Shown piece by piece: positions 50,381-58,962 of a stretch of DNA of 64,000 nucleotides. The first letter of the stretch is position 1. Each line of letters opens with the position of its first letter. The stretch is from Brevundimonas sp. (GTDB taxonomy: Bacteria > Pseudomonadota > Alphaproteobacteria > Caulobacterales > Caulobacteraceae): positions 1-64,000 of the forward strand of contig NZ_QFNM01000005.1 in NCBI RefSeq assembly GCF_003248455.1. Direction: 5' to 3'. The notes under the pieces are model-generated. The model saw nothing but the letters and a program-made list of their open reading frames with translations, searched no databases and was not told the DNA's origin. The position numbers and the translations under genes are program-made.

Positions 50381-51496
50381 TCAGCCGTTCGACGTGTGCC
50401 GGGCGTGGAAGTCGCGGCGGAACCGCTCGAATCGGCCTTCCGAAATCGCCGCCCGCATGGCCGCCGTCAGCGCCTGATAGAAGGCGATGTTGTGCCAGCT
50501 CAGCAGCACCTTGCCGAGGATTTCGTCCGCCCGGATCAGGTGGTGCAGATAGGCCTTCGAATAGCCGGACGAGGCCGGGCATCGGCTCGTCTCATCGAGC
50601 GGGTCCTGATCCTCTGCGAAGCGCGCGTTCTTCAGGTTCAGCGGCCCGTCCCAGGTCCAGGCCTGGCCGTGGCGGCCGGCCCGCGTCGGGAGGACGCAGT
50701 CGAACATGTCCACCCCGCGCCACACCGCCTCGACCAGATCGACCGGCTTGCCCACCCCCATCAGATAGCGGGGACGGTCGGCGGGCAGGAATTCGGGGGC
50801 GTAGTCCAGCACCTCGCACATGGCCTGGTGGCCTTCGCCCACGGCCAGGCCGCCGATGGCGTAGCCGTCGAAGCCGATTTCCTGAAGCTGTTCCGACGAC
50901 TGGCGGCGCAGATCCTCGAAGGTCGAGCCCTGCTGGATGCCGAACAGGGCCTGGGCTTCGCGCGCGCCGAACCGGGCCTTGGAGCGGGCGCCCCAGCGGA
51001 TGGAAAGCTCCATCGCCTTTCTCGCGGCGTCCCTCTCGGCCGGATAGGCCACGCACTGGTCCAACTGCATGGAGATGTCGGCGCCGATGCGGTCGGCCTG
51101 GATCTCGATGGACCGTTCCGGCGTCAGGACATGTTTGGAGCCGTCGATATGGGAGGAGAAGGTGACGGCCTCTTCCTTCACCTTGGAGATGCCGGCCAGG
51201 GACATGACCTGGAAGCCGCCGCTGTCGGTCAGGATCGGCTTGTCCCAGCCCATGAATTGGTGGAGCCCGCCCAGGCGCTCCATCCGCTCGGGGCCGGGGC
51301 GCAGCATCAGGTGATAGGTGTTGCCCAGGATGATGTCGGCGCCGGTCGCCGCGACCTGGTCGACCGTCAGGGCCTTGACCGTGGCGGCGGTGCCGACGGG
51401 CATGAAGGCGGGGGTGCGGATTTCGCCGCGCGCGGTCTTCAGCACGCCGGCGCGGGCGCGGCCTTCAACAGCGGTGATCTGGTAGGGGAAGGGCAT
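50381..51496 (-). CDS. tgt: Queuine tRNA-ribosyltransferase (guanine transglycosylase)
   Basis: Exchanges G34 for preQ1 in GUN-anticodon tRNAs. 371 aa TIM barrel with TPAFMPVGTAATVKAL, ILGNTYHLMLRPG, DSGGFQVMSL (active-site Asp), and the second Asp in the DMFDCVLPTRAGRHG segment. In the zinc site, where Zymomonas TGT has C-x-C-x2-C, this protein has TSRCPASSGYSKAYLHHL: only one Cys is kept, with Ser at the other two positions, though the distal His (WHNIAFYQ) is present. Its ATG overlaps the stop of the upstream nucleotidyltransferase gene. Confidence 0.95.
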   Translation of the reverse strand: MPFPYQITAVEGRARAGVLKTARGEIRTPAFMPVGTAATVKALTVDQVAATGADIILGNTYHLMLRPGPERMERLGGLHQFMGWDKPILTDSGGFQVMSLAGISKVKEEAVTFSSHIDGSKHVLTPERSIEIQADRIGADISMQLDQCVAYPAERDAARKAMELSIRWGARSKARFGAREAQALFGIQQGSTFEDLRRQSSEQLQEIGFDGYAIGGLAVGEGHQAMCEVLDYAPEFLPADRPRYLMGVGKPVDLVEAVWRGVDMFDCVLPTRAGRHGQAWTWDGPLNLKNARFAEDQDPLDETSRCPASSGYSKAYLHHLIRADEILGKVLLSWHNIAFYQALTAAMRAAISEGRFERFRRDFHARHTSNG

Positions 51497-51969
51497 CAGG
51501 CGATCAGTCGTTCAAGCAGTTCGACCCGCGCCAGATCCTTGGGGCGGCCGAACAGGCGGTAAAGGGCGATGTGGTCCCGGATGTCGGGCACGAAGAGGGG
51601 CGTGTCCTCGACGAAGACCTGGCGGCGCGAAGAGAAGGCCGCCTCGGCCCAGTCGCCGCCGTCGCGCACCTCCAGCCCGGCCATGACCTCGATCAGGATC
51701 GGTTGGTCCGGCGCCCGGCCGAACACGGCCGAGCGGAACAGGCCCTCGCCCGGATCGGGCTCCACATGGCCGCCTAGCGCCGCCAGCAGGGCGCGGGCGT
51801 CGCGCGGCGCGCACAGCACGTCGACGTCGGGCACATGGAGGTCGGTCAGGCCGTAGAGCGCCATGGCCGCCCCGCCGAAGATCCACCACGGCGACTTCAG
51901 ATCGCGCGCGGCCTCGCCGACGGCGATCAGGCCGTCCTTGAGGTCGTCGGGCAGATGGTCGGCGGACAC
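51496..51969 (-). CDS. Nucleotidyltransferase-fold protein
   Basis: 157 aa from a GTG start. The NTase signature is visible: WWIFGGAAMALYGLTDLHV followed by PDVDVL with the paired acidic residues, as in AbiEii-like and related small nucleotidyltransferases. No partner antitoxin (AbiEi) is nearby, so a toxin role is not supported. It overlaps tgt by one base (TGATG), suggesting coupled expression. The substrate is unknown. Confidence 0.7.
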   Translation of the reverse strand: MSADHLPDDLKDGLIAVGEAARDLKSPWWIFGGAAMALYGLTDLHVPDVDVLCAPRDARALLAALGGHVEPDPGEGLFRSAVFGRAPDQPILIEVMAGLEVRDGGDWAEAAFSSRRQVFVEDTPLFVPDIRDHIALYRLFGRPKDLARVELLERLIA

Positions 51970-52036
51970 TGTTCGGGGCTCGTTTGTTGTCGGGGAGGCG
52001 GCATTTAGGGCGTCTGGCGGCGAATGACCACCCGGC

Positions 52037-52795
52037 TCACCACTCCAGCGCCGCCTCGCCGCGCAGAATGGCCTCGGCCTGGGCGCTGTGCTTGCCGCCC
52101 TCGCGGTCGTGCAGAACCAAGGGGGGCAACAGGCGCAGCGGCGCCCGGCCGCTCTTGACCGCATGGACCAGAACCCGCTTGGCCGGTTCGTCCGCGAAAG
52201 GATGAACGGGCCTGACGGCGAAGGACCCCGCCTTGTCGCCCAGCAAGGCCAGCAGGTCCGCCAGCCGGTCCGCCCGGTGGATCACGACGATCCGCCCCCC
52301 TTCGCGCACGGCCTTCAGCAGAAAGCCGGTCCAGGCCCGCAACCCGTCGTCGGCCATCCAGGCGCCCCGCTTGCCCTCGGACGGGGCGCGAAGCGCCTTG
52401 GCGTCGTCGAAGAAGGGCGGGTTCGACACCGCCCAGTCCGCAGGCGCCCTGCCCAGCGCGCGAAAGCCCGCCGCGACATCGCCCTGTCGGATCGTGGCCG
52501 TCGCCTCCATGCCGTTCAGCGCTGCGTTCTCCATCGCCAGGGCCGCCATGGCCGGATCGCGCTCGATCCCCGTCAGGACGACCCCCGGCCGCCGCGCCGC
52601 GATCTGCATCAGCACGGCGCCCGCGCCGCATCCGGCCTCGATCACCGTCTGGCCCGGCGAGGCGTCGACGGCCGCCGCCAGCAGGGCCGCATCCATGCCG
52701 GCGCGATAGCCGCGCGCGGGCTGGCGCAGCCGCACCCGTCCGTTCAGCAGCCCGTTCTCCACGATCTGCGGCGGCGTCGTTTCGACCGCGTCCAA
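52037..52795 (-). CDS. tRNA1(Val) (adenine37-N6)-methyltransferase-like protein
   Basis: 252 aa SAM-dependent N6-adenine methyltransferase. GCGAGAV motif I (about residues 55-61), ERDP for the ribose-binding acidic loop, and the NPPF catalytic motif (SNPPFFDD). Most similar in plan to TrmN6/YfiC. The TTG start has an AAGGAGA ribosome site 7 bases upstream. It diverges from the polyprenyl synthase gene, with a gap of only about 40 bases. Confidence 0.88.
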   Translation of the reverse strand: MDAVETTPPQIVENGLLNGRVRLRQPARGYRAGMDAALLAAAVDASPGQTVIEAGCGAGAVLMQIAARRPGVVLTGIERDPAMAALAMENAALNGMEATATIRQGDVAAGFRALGRAPADWAVSNPPFFDDAKALRAPSEGKRGAWMADDGLRAWTGFLLKAVREGGRIVVIHRADRLADLLALLGDKAGSFAVRPVHPFADEPAKRVLVHAVKSGRAPLRLLPPLVLHDREGGKHSAQAEAILRGEAALEW

Positions 52796-52834
52796 GCCTC
52801 AATCTCCTTGACCCTCAAGGGGGTGAACATCATT

Positions 52835-53932
52835 GTGCGCCGCAGTGCGCCGGGGCAAGCCGAACCGGCCGCCAAACCTTCGACGCGGTTCGCCGCGCCA
52901 GTGAAAGAGTATCTCTTGGAAGTCGCTCTCGCCGCCGCTCCCCGCCCCAAGGGGGACGTCAACGCCCTTGTCCGGCTGGCCGAGGGCGACATGGCCGCCG
53001 TGGACGCCCTGATCCTGGACCGGATGCAGTCGGACGTGCCGATCATTCCGAAGCTGGCCGAACATCTGGTGTCGGCGGGCGGCAAACGGCTACGTCCGCT
53101 GCTGACCGTCGCCGCCGCCCGGGCCGCAGGCGCGACCGGCGACATCGCCTCGCCCAAGAAGCTGGCCGCGGCGGTCGAGTTCATCCACACCGCCACCCTG
53201 CTGCACGACGACATCGTCGATGCGTCCGAACTGCGCCGGGGCAAGGTCGCCGCCCATCTGATCTGGGGCGCGCCGACCAGCGTCCTGGTCGGCGACTTTT
53301 TGTTCGCGCGCGCCTTCGAACTGATGGTCGAGACCGATTCGATGCGGGCGCTGGGCATCCTCGCCGAGGCGTCGCGCGTGATCTCGGAAGGCGAGGTGTT
53401 GCAACTGACCCGCGCCCACGACCTGAACCTGGACCAGGCGACCTATCTGCAGATCATCTCGGCCAAGACCGCCGAACTGTTCGCCGCCGCCGCCGAGGCG
53501 GGCGCGGTCGGGGCCGGCGCCTCGGCCGAGGCGGTCAAGGCGCTGCGCGACTATGGCATGGCGCTGGGCGTCGCCTTCCAGTTGGCCGACGACGCCCTGG
53601 ATTATGGCGCGACGGCCGAAGCCCTGGGCAAGAACGCCGGCGACGACTTCAACGAGGGCAAGGCCACCCTGCCGCTGCTGCTGGCCGTCGCCCGGACACG
53701 GGGCCGCGAGGACGCCTTCTGGGAGCGGACCGTGACCAGGGGCGAGCGCACGCCCGACGACTTCGCCCGCGCCCGTGAACTGGTGGTCGGCTCCGGCGCC
53801 ATCGGCGCGACCCTGGACCTGGCGGGCGATTACGCCGACGCCGCGAAGACCGCTCTGGCGGTTCTGCCCGCTTCCGACTGGCGCGCGGCGCTGGAGGATT
53901 TGGCCGATTTCGCGGTGTCGCGCGCGGCCTGA
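52835..53932 (+). CDS. Long-chain polyprenyl diphosphate synthase
   Basis: Trans-isoprenyl diphosphate synthase making the ubiquinone side chain (probably octa- to decaprenyl). 365 aa. GGKRLRPLL binds IPP; the first Asp-rich motif is LLHDDIVDASELRRG (125-129) and the second is QLADDALDYG. The GTG at 52835 was chosen for the AAGGGGG at good distance; a GTG 12 bases upstream is also possible. The short residue upstream of the first DDxxD fits long-chain enzymes. Confidence 0.92.
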   Translation: MRRSAPGQAEPAAKPSTRFAAPVKEYLLEVALAAAPRPKGDVNALVRLAEGDMAAVDALILDRMQSDVPIIPKLAEHLVSAGGKRLRPLLTVAAARAAGATGDIASPKKLAAAVEFIHTATLLHDDIVDASELRRGKVAAHLIWGAPTSVLVGDFLFARAFELMVETDSMRALGILAEASRVISEGEVLQLTRAHDLNLDQATYLQIISAKTAELFAAAAEAGAVGAGASAEAVKALRDYGMALGVAFQLADDALDYGATAEALGKNAGDDFNEGKATLPLLLAVARTRGREDAFWERTVTRGERTPDDFARARELVVGSGAIGATLDLAGDYADAAKTALAVLPASDWRAALEDLADFAVSRAA

Positions 53933-53934
53933 CC

Positions 53935-54570
53935 GTGACCGAGGCTGCGTCCCCGCTGGAAGCCCAGGTTCGCGGGGCCGACCTGGATCGCTGGCTGTCC
54001 AGCCGCCTGGTCTCGGATCCGCAGGCGCGCGCCGATCTGATCGCCCTCTACGCCTTCGAGGCCGAACTGATGGCCATTCCGACGCGCGTCACCCAGCCCC
54101 TGCTGGCCGAGATGCGTTACACCTGGTGGGCGGAACAGATGGACGGGGTCTTCGCGGGCGTCCCCCGCAAGGGTCATCCGGTGCTGGAGGTCCTGACCGA
54201 CCTGGTCGCGCGCCACGCCTTGGACCGTGCCCCCTTCGACGCCCTGATCGAGGCGCATATCGGTCGCGTCCACGGCGAGGCTCACGACCTGGACGCCTTC
54301 TACGTTGGTCCGATGCAGGCGGCGGTGCAAGTGTTGGCCGGGCCGGGCCATGCGGACAGGGTGATCGAGGCCGGTCGGATGCGAGCCCTGGGCCAGGTCG
54401 GACGTGTGGAAGAGGCGAAGGCGGCGCGATCGGGCGCAAACGCCGCCCTGAAGGGACTTCCGATTTCCGCCTTTCCCGCCGTGGCCTCGGCAACCCTGAT
54501 CCGTCAGGACGAGCCCGAGCCGCTCAAACGCCTGCGCCTGCTATGGGCGACGCTGCGGGGGCGGGTCTAG
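53935..54570 (+). CDS. Squalene/phytoene synthase-family protein (NDUFAF6-like)
   Basis: 211 aa. Helical fold with ADLIALYAFEAELMAIP and MRYTWWAEQMDGVFAG, matching the N-terminal region of squalene/phytoene synthases. The usual pair of DxxxD motifs is not intact, and the protein is about 70 residues shorter than active synthases, so it is closer to NDUFAF6-type members involved in complex I assembly or quinone metabolism. GTG start 2 bases after the polyprenyl synthase stop. Ends 4 bases into the convergent trmFO. Confidence 0.8.
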   Translation: MTEAASPLEAQVRGADLDRWLSSRLVSDPQARADLIALYAFEAELMAIPTRVTQPLLAEMRYTWWAEQMDGVFAGVPRKGHPVLEVLTDLVARHALDRAPFDALIEAHIGRVHGEAHDLDAFYVGPMQAAVQVLAGPGHADRVIEAGRMRALGQVGRVEEAKAARSGANAALKGLPISAFPAVASATLIRQDEPEPLKRLRLLWATLRGRV

Positions 54571-55961
54571 CCGGCGTCCCGCCACACCTTCAGGCTCTCC
54601 ATCGCCCGCAGGCTCATCAGCCGCTTCTTGGCCCGGCCGCGTTCCTTGGGGTGGATGCGTTTGCCGTCTTCGTCGATCTTGGGCGCCTCCAAAGGGGGCA
54701 AGAGGCCGTAGTTGATGTTCATCGGCTGGAACTTGGAGCCTTCCAGGTGTCCGCCGGTGATGTGTTCGACCAGCGCGCCCATGGCGGTCTCGGGCGGCGG
54801 GGCCGACAGATCGCGCCCCAGCGCCTGAGCCGCAGCCAGGCGGCCGGTCAGCAGACCCATGGACGCGCTCTCGACATAGCCTTCGACGCCCGTCACCTGA
54901 CCGGCGAAGCGCAGGCGCGGCATGGCCTTCAGCCGCAACTGCTTGTCCAGCAACTTCGGACTGTTCAAAAAGGTGTTGCGGTGCAGACCGCCCAGGCGCG
55001 CGAACTGGGCGTTCTGCAAGCCGGGGATCATGCGGAAGGTCTCCGCCTGCGCCCCGTGCTTCAGCTTGGTCTGGAAGCCGACCAGGTTGAACAGCGTGCC
55101 CAGCGCATTGTCCTGGCGCAGTTGCACGACAGCGTAGGGCTTGACCGTCGGGTCGCGCGGATTTGTGAGGCCGACGGGCTTCATCGGGCCGTGCCGCAGG
55201 GTTTCGCGGCCCCGCTCGGCCATCACCTCGATGGGCAGGCAGCCGTCGAAATAGGGGACGTTTTCCCAGTCCTTGAACTCGGCCTTGGGGCCGTCCAGCA
55301 GGGCGTCGATGAAGGCGTCGTACTGGGCCTTGTCCATCGGGCAGTTGACGTAGGCGGCGGCGTCTCCGCCCGGCCCCTCCTTGTCGTAGCGCGACTGACG
55401 CCAGGCGATGTCGAAGTCGATCGAGTCGGCGTGGACGATGGGGGCGATGGCGTCGAAGAAGCTGAGGCTTTCCTCGCCGGTCGCCTTCAGCACGGCCTCG
55501 GCCAGGGCGGGCGACGTCAGGGGGCCGGTGGCGACGATGACGTTGTCCCAGTCTTCCGGCGGCAGGCCGGCGATCTCCTCGCGGACGATCCTGACCAGCG
55601 GATGGGCTTCCAGCCTGGCCGTGACCGCCTGGGAAAAACCCTCCCGATCCACAGCCAGGGCGCCGCCGGCCGGCACCTGATGGGCGTCGCCGCAGGCCAT
55701 GATGATCGAATCCAGCGCCCGCATCTCGGCGTGCAGCAGGCCCACGGCATTGTATTCCCAGTCGTCCGACCGGAAGGAGTTGGAACAGACCAGTTCGGCC
55801 AGGCCGTCCGTGTGGTGGGCGTCGGTCTTTACGCCTGGCGCGCCGCGCATCTCGTGCAGGACGACGGGTACGCCGGCCTGGGCGATCTGCCAGGCGGCCT
55901 CTGAGCCGGCCAGGCCGCCGCCGATGACATGGACGGGCGGGGAAGAGGAGGAAACAGTCAT
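54567..55961 (-). CDS. trmFO: Methylenetetrahydrofolate-tRNA-(uracil54-C5)-methyltransferase
   Basis: Folate/FAD-dependent enzyme that makes ribothymidine at tRNA position 54. 464 aa. FAD-binding VIGGGLAGSEAAW (12-24), CSNSFRSDDWEYNAVGLLHAEM, and TGVEGYVESASMGLLTGRLAA near the C-terminus are diagnostic. The start ATG follows the codons for an Arg-poor leader with no better alternative. It is common in alphaproteobacteria, which use TrmFO rather than TrmA. Confidence 0.96.
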   Translation of the reverse strand: MTVSSSSPPVHVIGGGLAGSEAAWQIAQAGVPVVLHEMRGAPGVKTDAHHTDGLAELVCSNSFRSDDWEYNAVGLLHAEMRALDSIIMACGDAHQVPAGGALAVDREGFSQAVTARLEAHPLVRIVREEIAGLPPEDWDNVIVATGPLTSPALAEAVLKATGEESLSFFDAIAPIVHADSIDFDIAWRQSRYDKEGPGGDAAAYVNCPMDKAQYDAFIDALLDGPKAEFKDWENVPYFDGCLPIEVMAERGRETLRHGPMKPVGLTNPRDPTVKPYAVVQLRQDNALGTLFNLVGFQTKLKHGAQAETFRMIPGLQNAQFARLGGLHRNTFLNSPKLLDKQLRLKAMPRLRFAGQVTGVEGYVESASMGLLTGRLAAAQALGRDLSAPPPETAMGALVEHITGGHLEGSKFQPMNINYGLLPPLEAPKIDEDGKRIHPKERGRAKKRLMSLRAMESLKVWRDAG

Positions 55962-56034
55962 CGCGGCCTTCTAGCCACTGGCTGGCGCCGTGTCATGGTG
56001 CGCGGCTATATCGGACGATCGTATTGGGGGAGAG

Positions 56035-56798
56035 ATGCACGGACTGAGGCTGGGGGAGACGCTGACGGCGGCGGGGCGGACCTTGCCCGGATGTGGCGGG
56101 GCGCCTGGGGCGCGATCCTGCTGGCGGCCGTGGTCTGGAGCGCGCGGCCCTTGGCGGTAGACGCGGCCGGGTTGATCTGGGCTATGTTGGCCTTGGCCGC
56201 GACGCTGGCGCTGGCCGGGGCGCTGGGACGGATCGCCATCACCGACGACCTGACACAGGCGCGCGGGTTGGGCCTGGGGCCGGTCGGGCTTCAGTTCGGA
56301 CGGCCAGAACTGCTGCTGCTGGGGGCGGGCCTGCTGTGCGCGGTCTTCATGGCCATGATCCTGTCGGTCGTCGCCCTGGCGCTGCTGGCCGTCTTCGGCA
56401 TGGCCGAACTGAACGCCCAGGCCATCGAACTGCGTCAGTGGAGCGCGGTCGGGCCGGCGTGGAAGCTGATCCTGCTGGCGGTCGTCACGGCCTTCGCCCT
56501 GTTCGCCGTCGTGGCCTTCAGCGTGCGGCTGTCCTTGTTCGCCCCGGCGACCTTGGGGCGCGGTCATATGGTGTCGCTGCACAGCATGGCCATCGCACGC
56601 GGCGCCTTCTGGCCTCTGCTGATCGGCCTGACCGTGACGGCGGCGCCGAAGATCGCCCTGGTGTTGCTGTGCGGCGCGGGGCTGCTGTCGGGAACGGTGG
56701 GCTGGGTGATCTCCGCGATCGTGCTGACGGGCCTTCAGGCGCCGCTGACGATGGCCTTTGTCGGCGGCGCCTATCGTAGGATGGACGTTCAAGACTGA
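56035..56798 (+). pseudogene. Multi-pass membrane protein gene with apparent 1-base frameshift
   Basis: Starting at the ATG with GGGGGAGAG before it, the frame reads MHGLRLGETLTAAGRTLP, a typical N-terminus for a family of Caulobacterales membrane proteins. It then goes out of frame near 56088, while the next frame continues RMWRGAWGAILLAAVVW and about five more transmembrane helices to 56798. One missing C in the CCC run at 56086-56088 would restore a protein of about 254 aa. Either a sequencing error or a real mutation; a shorter protein from an internal ATG (56091) is the alternative. Function unknown. Confidence 0.65.
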
Positions 56799-56872
56799 TC
56801 CTGGGGCCGCTTCTTCAACCCTTGACGGATCGGCAGGGATAAAGGCTAGCTGTAGCGCAACTGGAGATCGTC

Positions 56873-57442
56873 ATGCTGTTTGCCGCCCTGATGGCTGGGA
56901 TTCTTCTGCAGGACGCGCCGCTGGCGTATCCGCCAACCCCTCAACAGTTCGAAGGCCGGCGGTCCGGCTTTGTTCAAGGCACACTGAACGTCGCCGCAGG
57001 CGAGCGGGCGACCCTGCGGCGGAATGCGAATGGAACTTACGACCTGATTCAGGTGGACCGCATTGAGGTTCGCGATGTCCTGCCGCCTGCGGAAGGGTCG
57101 CGCGAGCCGCTGAACGAGGCGGCGCCTGGAACGATCCGGTTCGGACTGCACGCGCGCCGGGATGTGGGGTCGCTGTTGAAGGTCGAAAACAGCCAGGGCG
57201 AGGGGCTGAAGTATTCCGGTTTCATCGTGAGGTATGTAGGCGGACAGGCGCGCGGACCTGCCGAAACCTCGGTCTGCACGGTCCCCTCCGGGATGACGAG
57301 CTACGAGCATTGGAACGAGCCCGTCATTCAGATTGTGGTCGGCGGCCTGCAGACTTCGGCTGACACCGTGCCGACGTGCCCGCCTCATGTCGAGGGTTCA
57401 TCAGGCACGCCGTCATCGTCGCCGACGGTCAGGCCGTCTTGA
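56873..57442 (+). CDS. Secreted protein of unknown function
   Basis: 189 aa with a short hydrophobic N-terminus (MLFAALMAGILLQ), likely a signal sequence. No family recognised. Segments GTLNVAAGERATLRRNANGTYDL and LKYSGFIVRYVGG suggest a beta-rich fold, and one Cys pair (about residues 135 and 169) could form a disulfide. Its end overlaps the converging scoB by 14 bases. Confidence 0.7.
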   Translation: MLFAALMAGILLQDAPLAYPPTPQQFEGRRSGFVQGTLNVAAGERATLRRNANGTYDLIQVDRIEVRDVLPPAEGSREPLNEAAPGTIRFGLHARRDVGSLLKVENSQGEGLKYSGFIVRYVGGQARGPAETSVCTVPSGMTSYEHWNEPVIQIVVGGLQTSADTVPTCPPHVEGSSGTPSSSPTVRPS

Positions 57443-58085
57443 GATTCTCCGAAACCGTGTAGGCCGCCTCTGTCTTGGCCGCGACCTCGTCCAGGGCGAC
57501 GCCGTCGGCCAGTTCAATCAGCTCCAGGCCGGCGCCGTCGGGCTTGACGTCGAAGGTGGCCAGGTCGGTGATGATGCGGCTGACCACGCCGGTGCCGGTC
57601 AGGGGCAGGGTGCAGGCTTTCAGCACCTTGGACTGGCCGTGCTTGTTGGCGTGTTCCATGACCACGACGACGCGCTTGACGCCCGCGACCAGGTCCATGG
57701 CGCCGCCCATGCCCTTGACCAGCTTGCCGGGGATCATCCAGTTGGCGATGTCGCCGTTCTGGGCCACTTCCATCGCGCCCAGGATCGACAGATTGATGTG
57801 GCCGCCGCGGATCATGGCGAAGCTGTCGGCGCTGCTGAAATAGCTGCTCTCGGGGATTTCGGTGATCGTCTGCTTTCCGGCGTTGATCAGGTCGGGATCT
57901 TCCTCGCCCTCATAGGGGAAGGGGCCCATGCCCAGCATGCCGTTCTCGGACTGAAGCGTGACGGTCATGCCTTCGGGGATGTAGTTGGCCACCAGGGTCG
58001 GAATGCCGATGCCCAGGTTCACGTAGAAACCGTCCTGAAGCTCTTGGGCGGCGCGTTCGGCCAGTTGTTCGCGATTACGAGCCAT
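57429..58085 (-). CDS. scoB: 3-oxoacid CoA-transferase subunit B
   Basis: Beta subunit of succinyl-CoA:3-ketoacid CoA-transferase, which activates acetoacetate using succinyl-CoA. 218 aa. The catalytic Glu47 is in LQSENGMLGMGPFP, with GIGIPTLVANYIP before it and GKLVKGMGGAMDLV after. It starts 2 bases after the scoA stop, so the two subunits are made together. Confidence 0.96.
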   Translation of the reverse strand: MARNREQLAERAAQELQDGFYVNLGIGIPTLVANYIPEGMTVTLQSENGMLGMGPFPYEGEEDPDLINAGKQTITEIPESSYFSSADSFAMIRGGHINLSILGAMEVAQNGDIANWMIPGKLVKGMGGAMDLVAGVKRVVVVMEHANKHGQSKVLKACTLPLTGTGVVSRIITDLATFDVKPDGAGLELIELADGVALDEVAAKTEAAYTVSENLKTA

Positions 58086-58087
58086 TA

Positions 58088-58792
58088 TCACGCAGTCTCC
58101 CGCTTGCGGACGGTGCGCTGTTCGATGCGCTTTTCGGATACGGTCTGGACGATGCGATCCACGTAAATCCCCGGCGTGTGGATGTGGTCGGGATCGAGCG
58201 ATCCGACGGGCACGATCTCTTCGACCTCCACCACCGTCACCTTGCCCGCCGTGGCCATCATCGGGTTGAAGTTGCGGGCCGTCTTGCGGAAGATAAGATT
58301 GCCGCGCTCGTCGCCCTTCCACGCCTTGACGATGGCCAGGTCCGCGACCAGGCTGGTCTCCATGATGTAGCGGCGGCCGTCGAACGTGCGCTCTTCCTTG
58401 CCCTCGGCGACCAGGGTGCCGACGCCGGTGGCGGTGAAGAAGGCGGGCATGCCCGCGCCGCCCGCGCGGATGCGCTCGGCCAGGGTGCCCTGGGGGTTGA
58501 ACTCCAGCTCCAGCTCGCCGGCCAGGTACTGGCGCTCGAACTCCTTGTTCTCGCCGACGTAGGACGAGATCATCTTGGCGATCTGACGCGTCTCCAGCAG
58601 CTGGCCCAGCCCGAAGCCGTCCACGCCCGCGTTGTTGGAGATGACGGTGAGACCCTTGACGCCGCTGTCGCGCAGAGCGGCGATCAGGTTCTCGGGAATG
58701 CCGCACAGGCCGAAGCCGCCGGACATGATCGTCATGCCGTCGAAGATCAGCCCCTCAAGCGCGGACCCGACGTCAGCGTAGATCTTTCCCAT
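58088..58792 (-). CDS. scoA: 3-oxoacid CoA-transferase subunit A
   Basis: Alpha subunit, 234 aa. The family signature IMSGGFGLCGIPENLI (residues 22-37) binds CoA. Also NNAGVDGFGLGQLL, GGAGMPAFFTATGVGT and ARNFNPMMATAGKVT. First gene of the scoAB operon; the upstream gap (58793-58962) faces the polysaccharide genes. Confidence 0.96.
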   Translation of the reverse strand: MGKIYADVGSALEGLIFDGMTIMSGGFGLCGIPENLIAALRDSGVKGLTVISNNAGVDGFGLGQLLETRQIAKMISSYVGENKEFERQYLAGELELEFNPQGTLAERIRAGGAGMPAFFTATGVGTLVAEGKEERTFDGRRYIMETSLVADLAIVKAWKGDERGNLIFRKTARNFNPMMATAGKVTVVEVEEIVPVGSLDPDHIHTPGIYVDRIVQTVSEKRIEQRTVRKRETA

Positions 58793-58962
58793 CGCTCTCC
58801 CTTTTCACCGTCTGATGAATATTGCGGCGTCGTCCCGCTCATAGTCGTCCCAAGACCTAGAAGGCAAGTCCGGTCCGGGCAATCGCCTTGCGCGCCGCAG
58901 GTTCGCGGCTTCGCGCCTTGCCGTTGCGCATGGTGCGTGTGTAACGTCCCGCCCAGGTTGAG

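Noticed and set aside
51496..51969. AbiE-type toxin-antitoxin system
   Set aside because: Only the nucleotidyltransferase-like part is present; the neighbour is tgt, not an AbiEi antitoxin.
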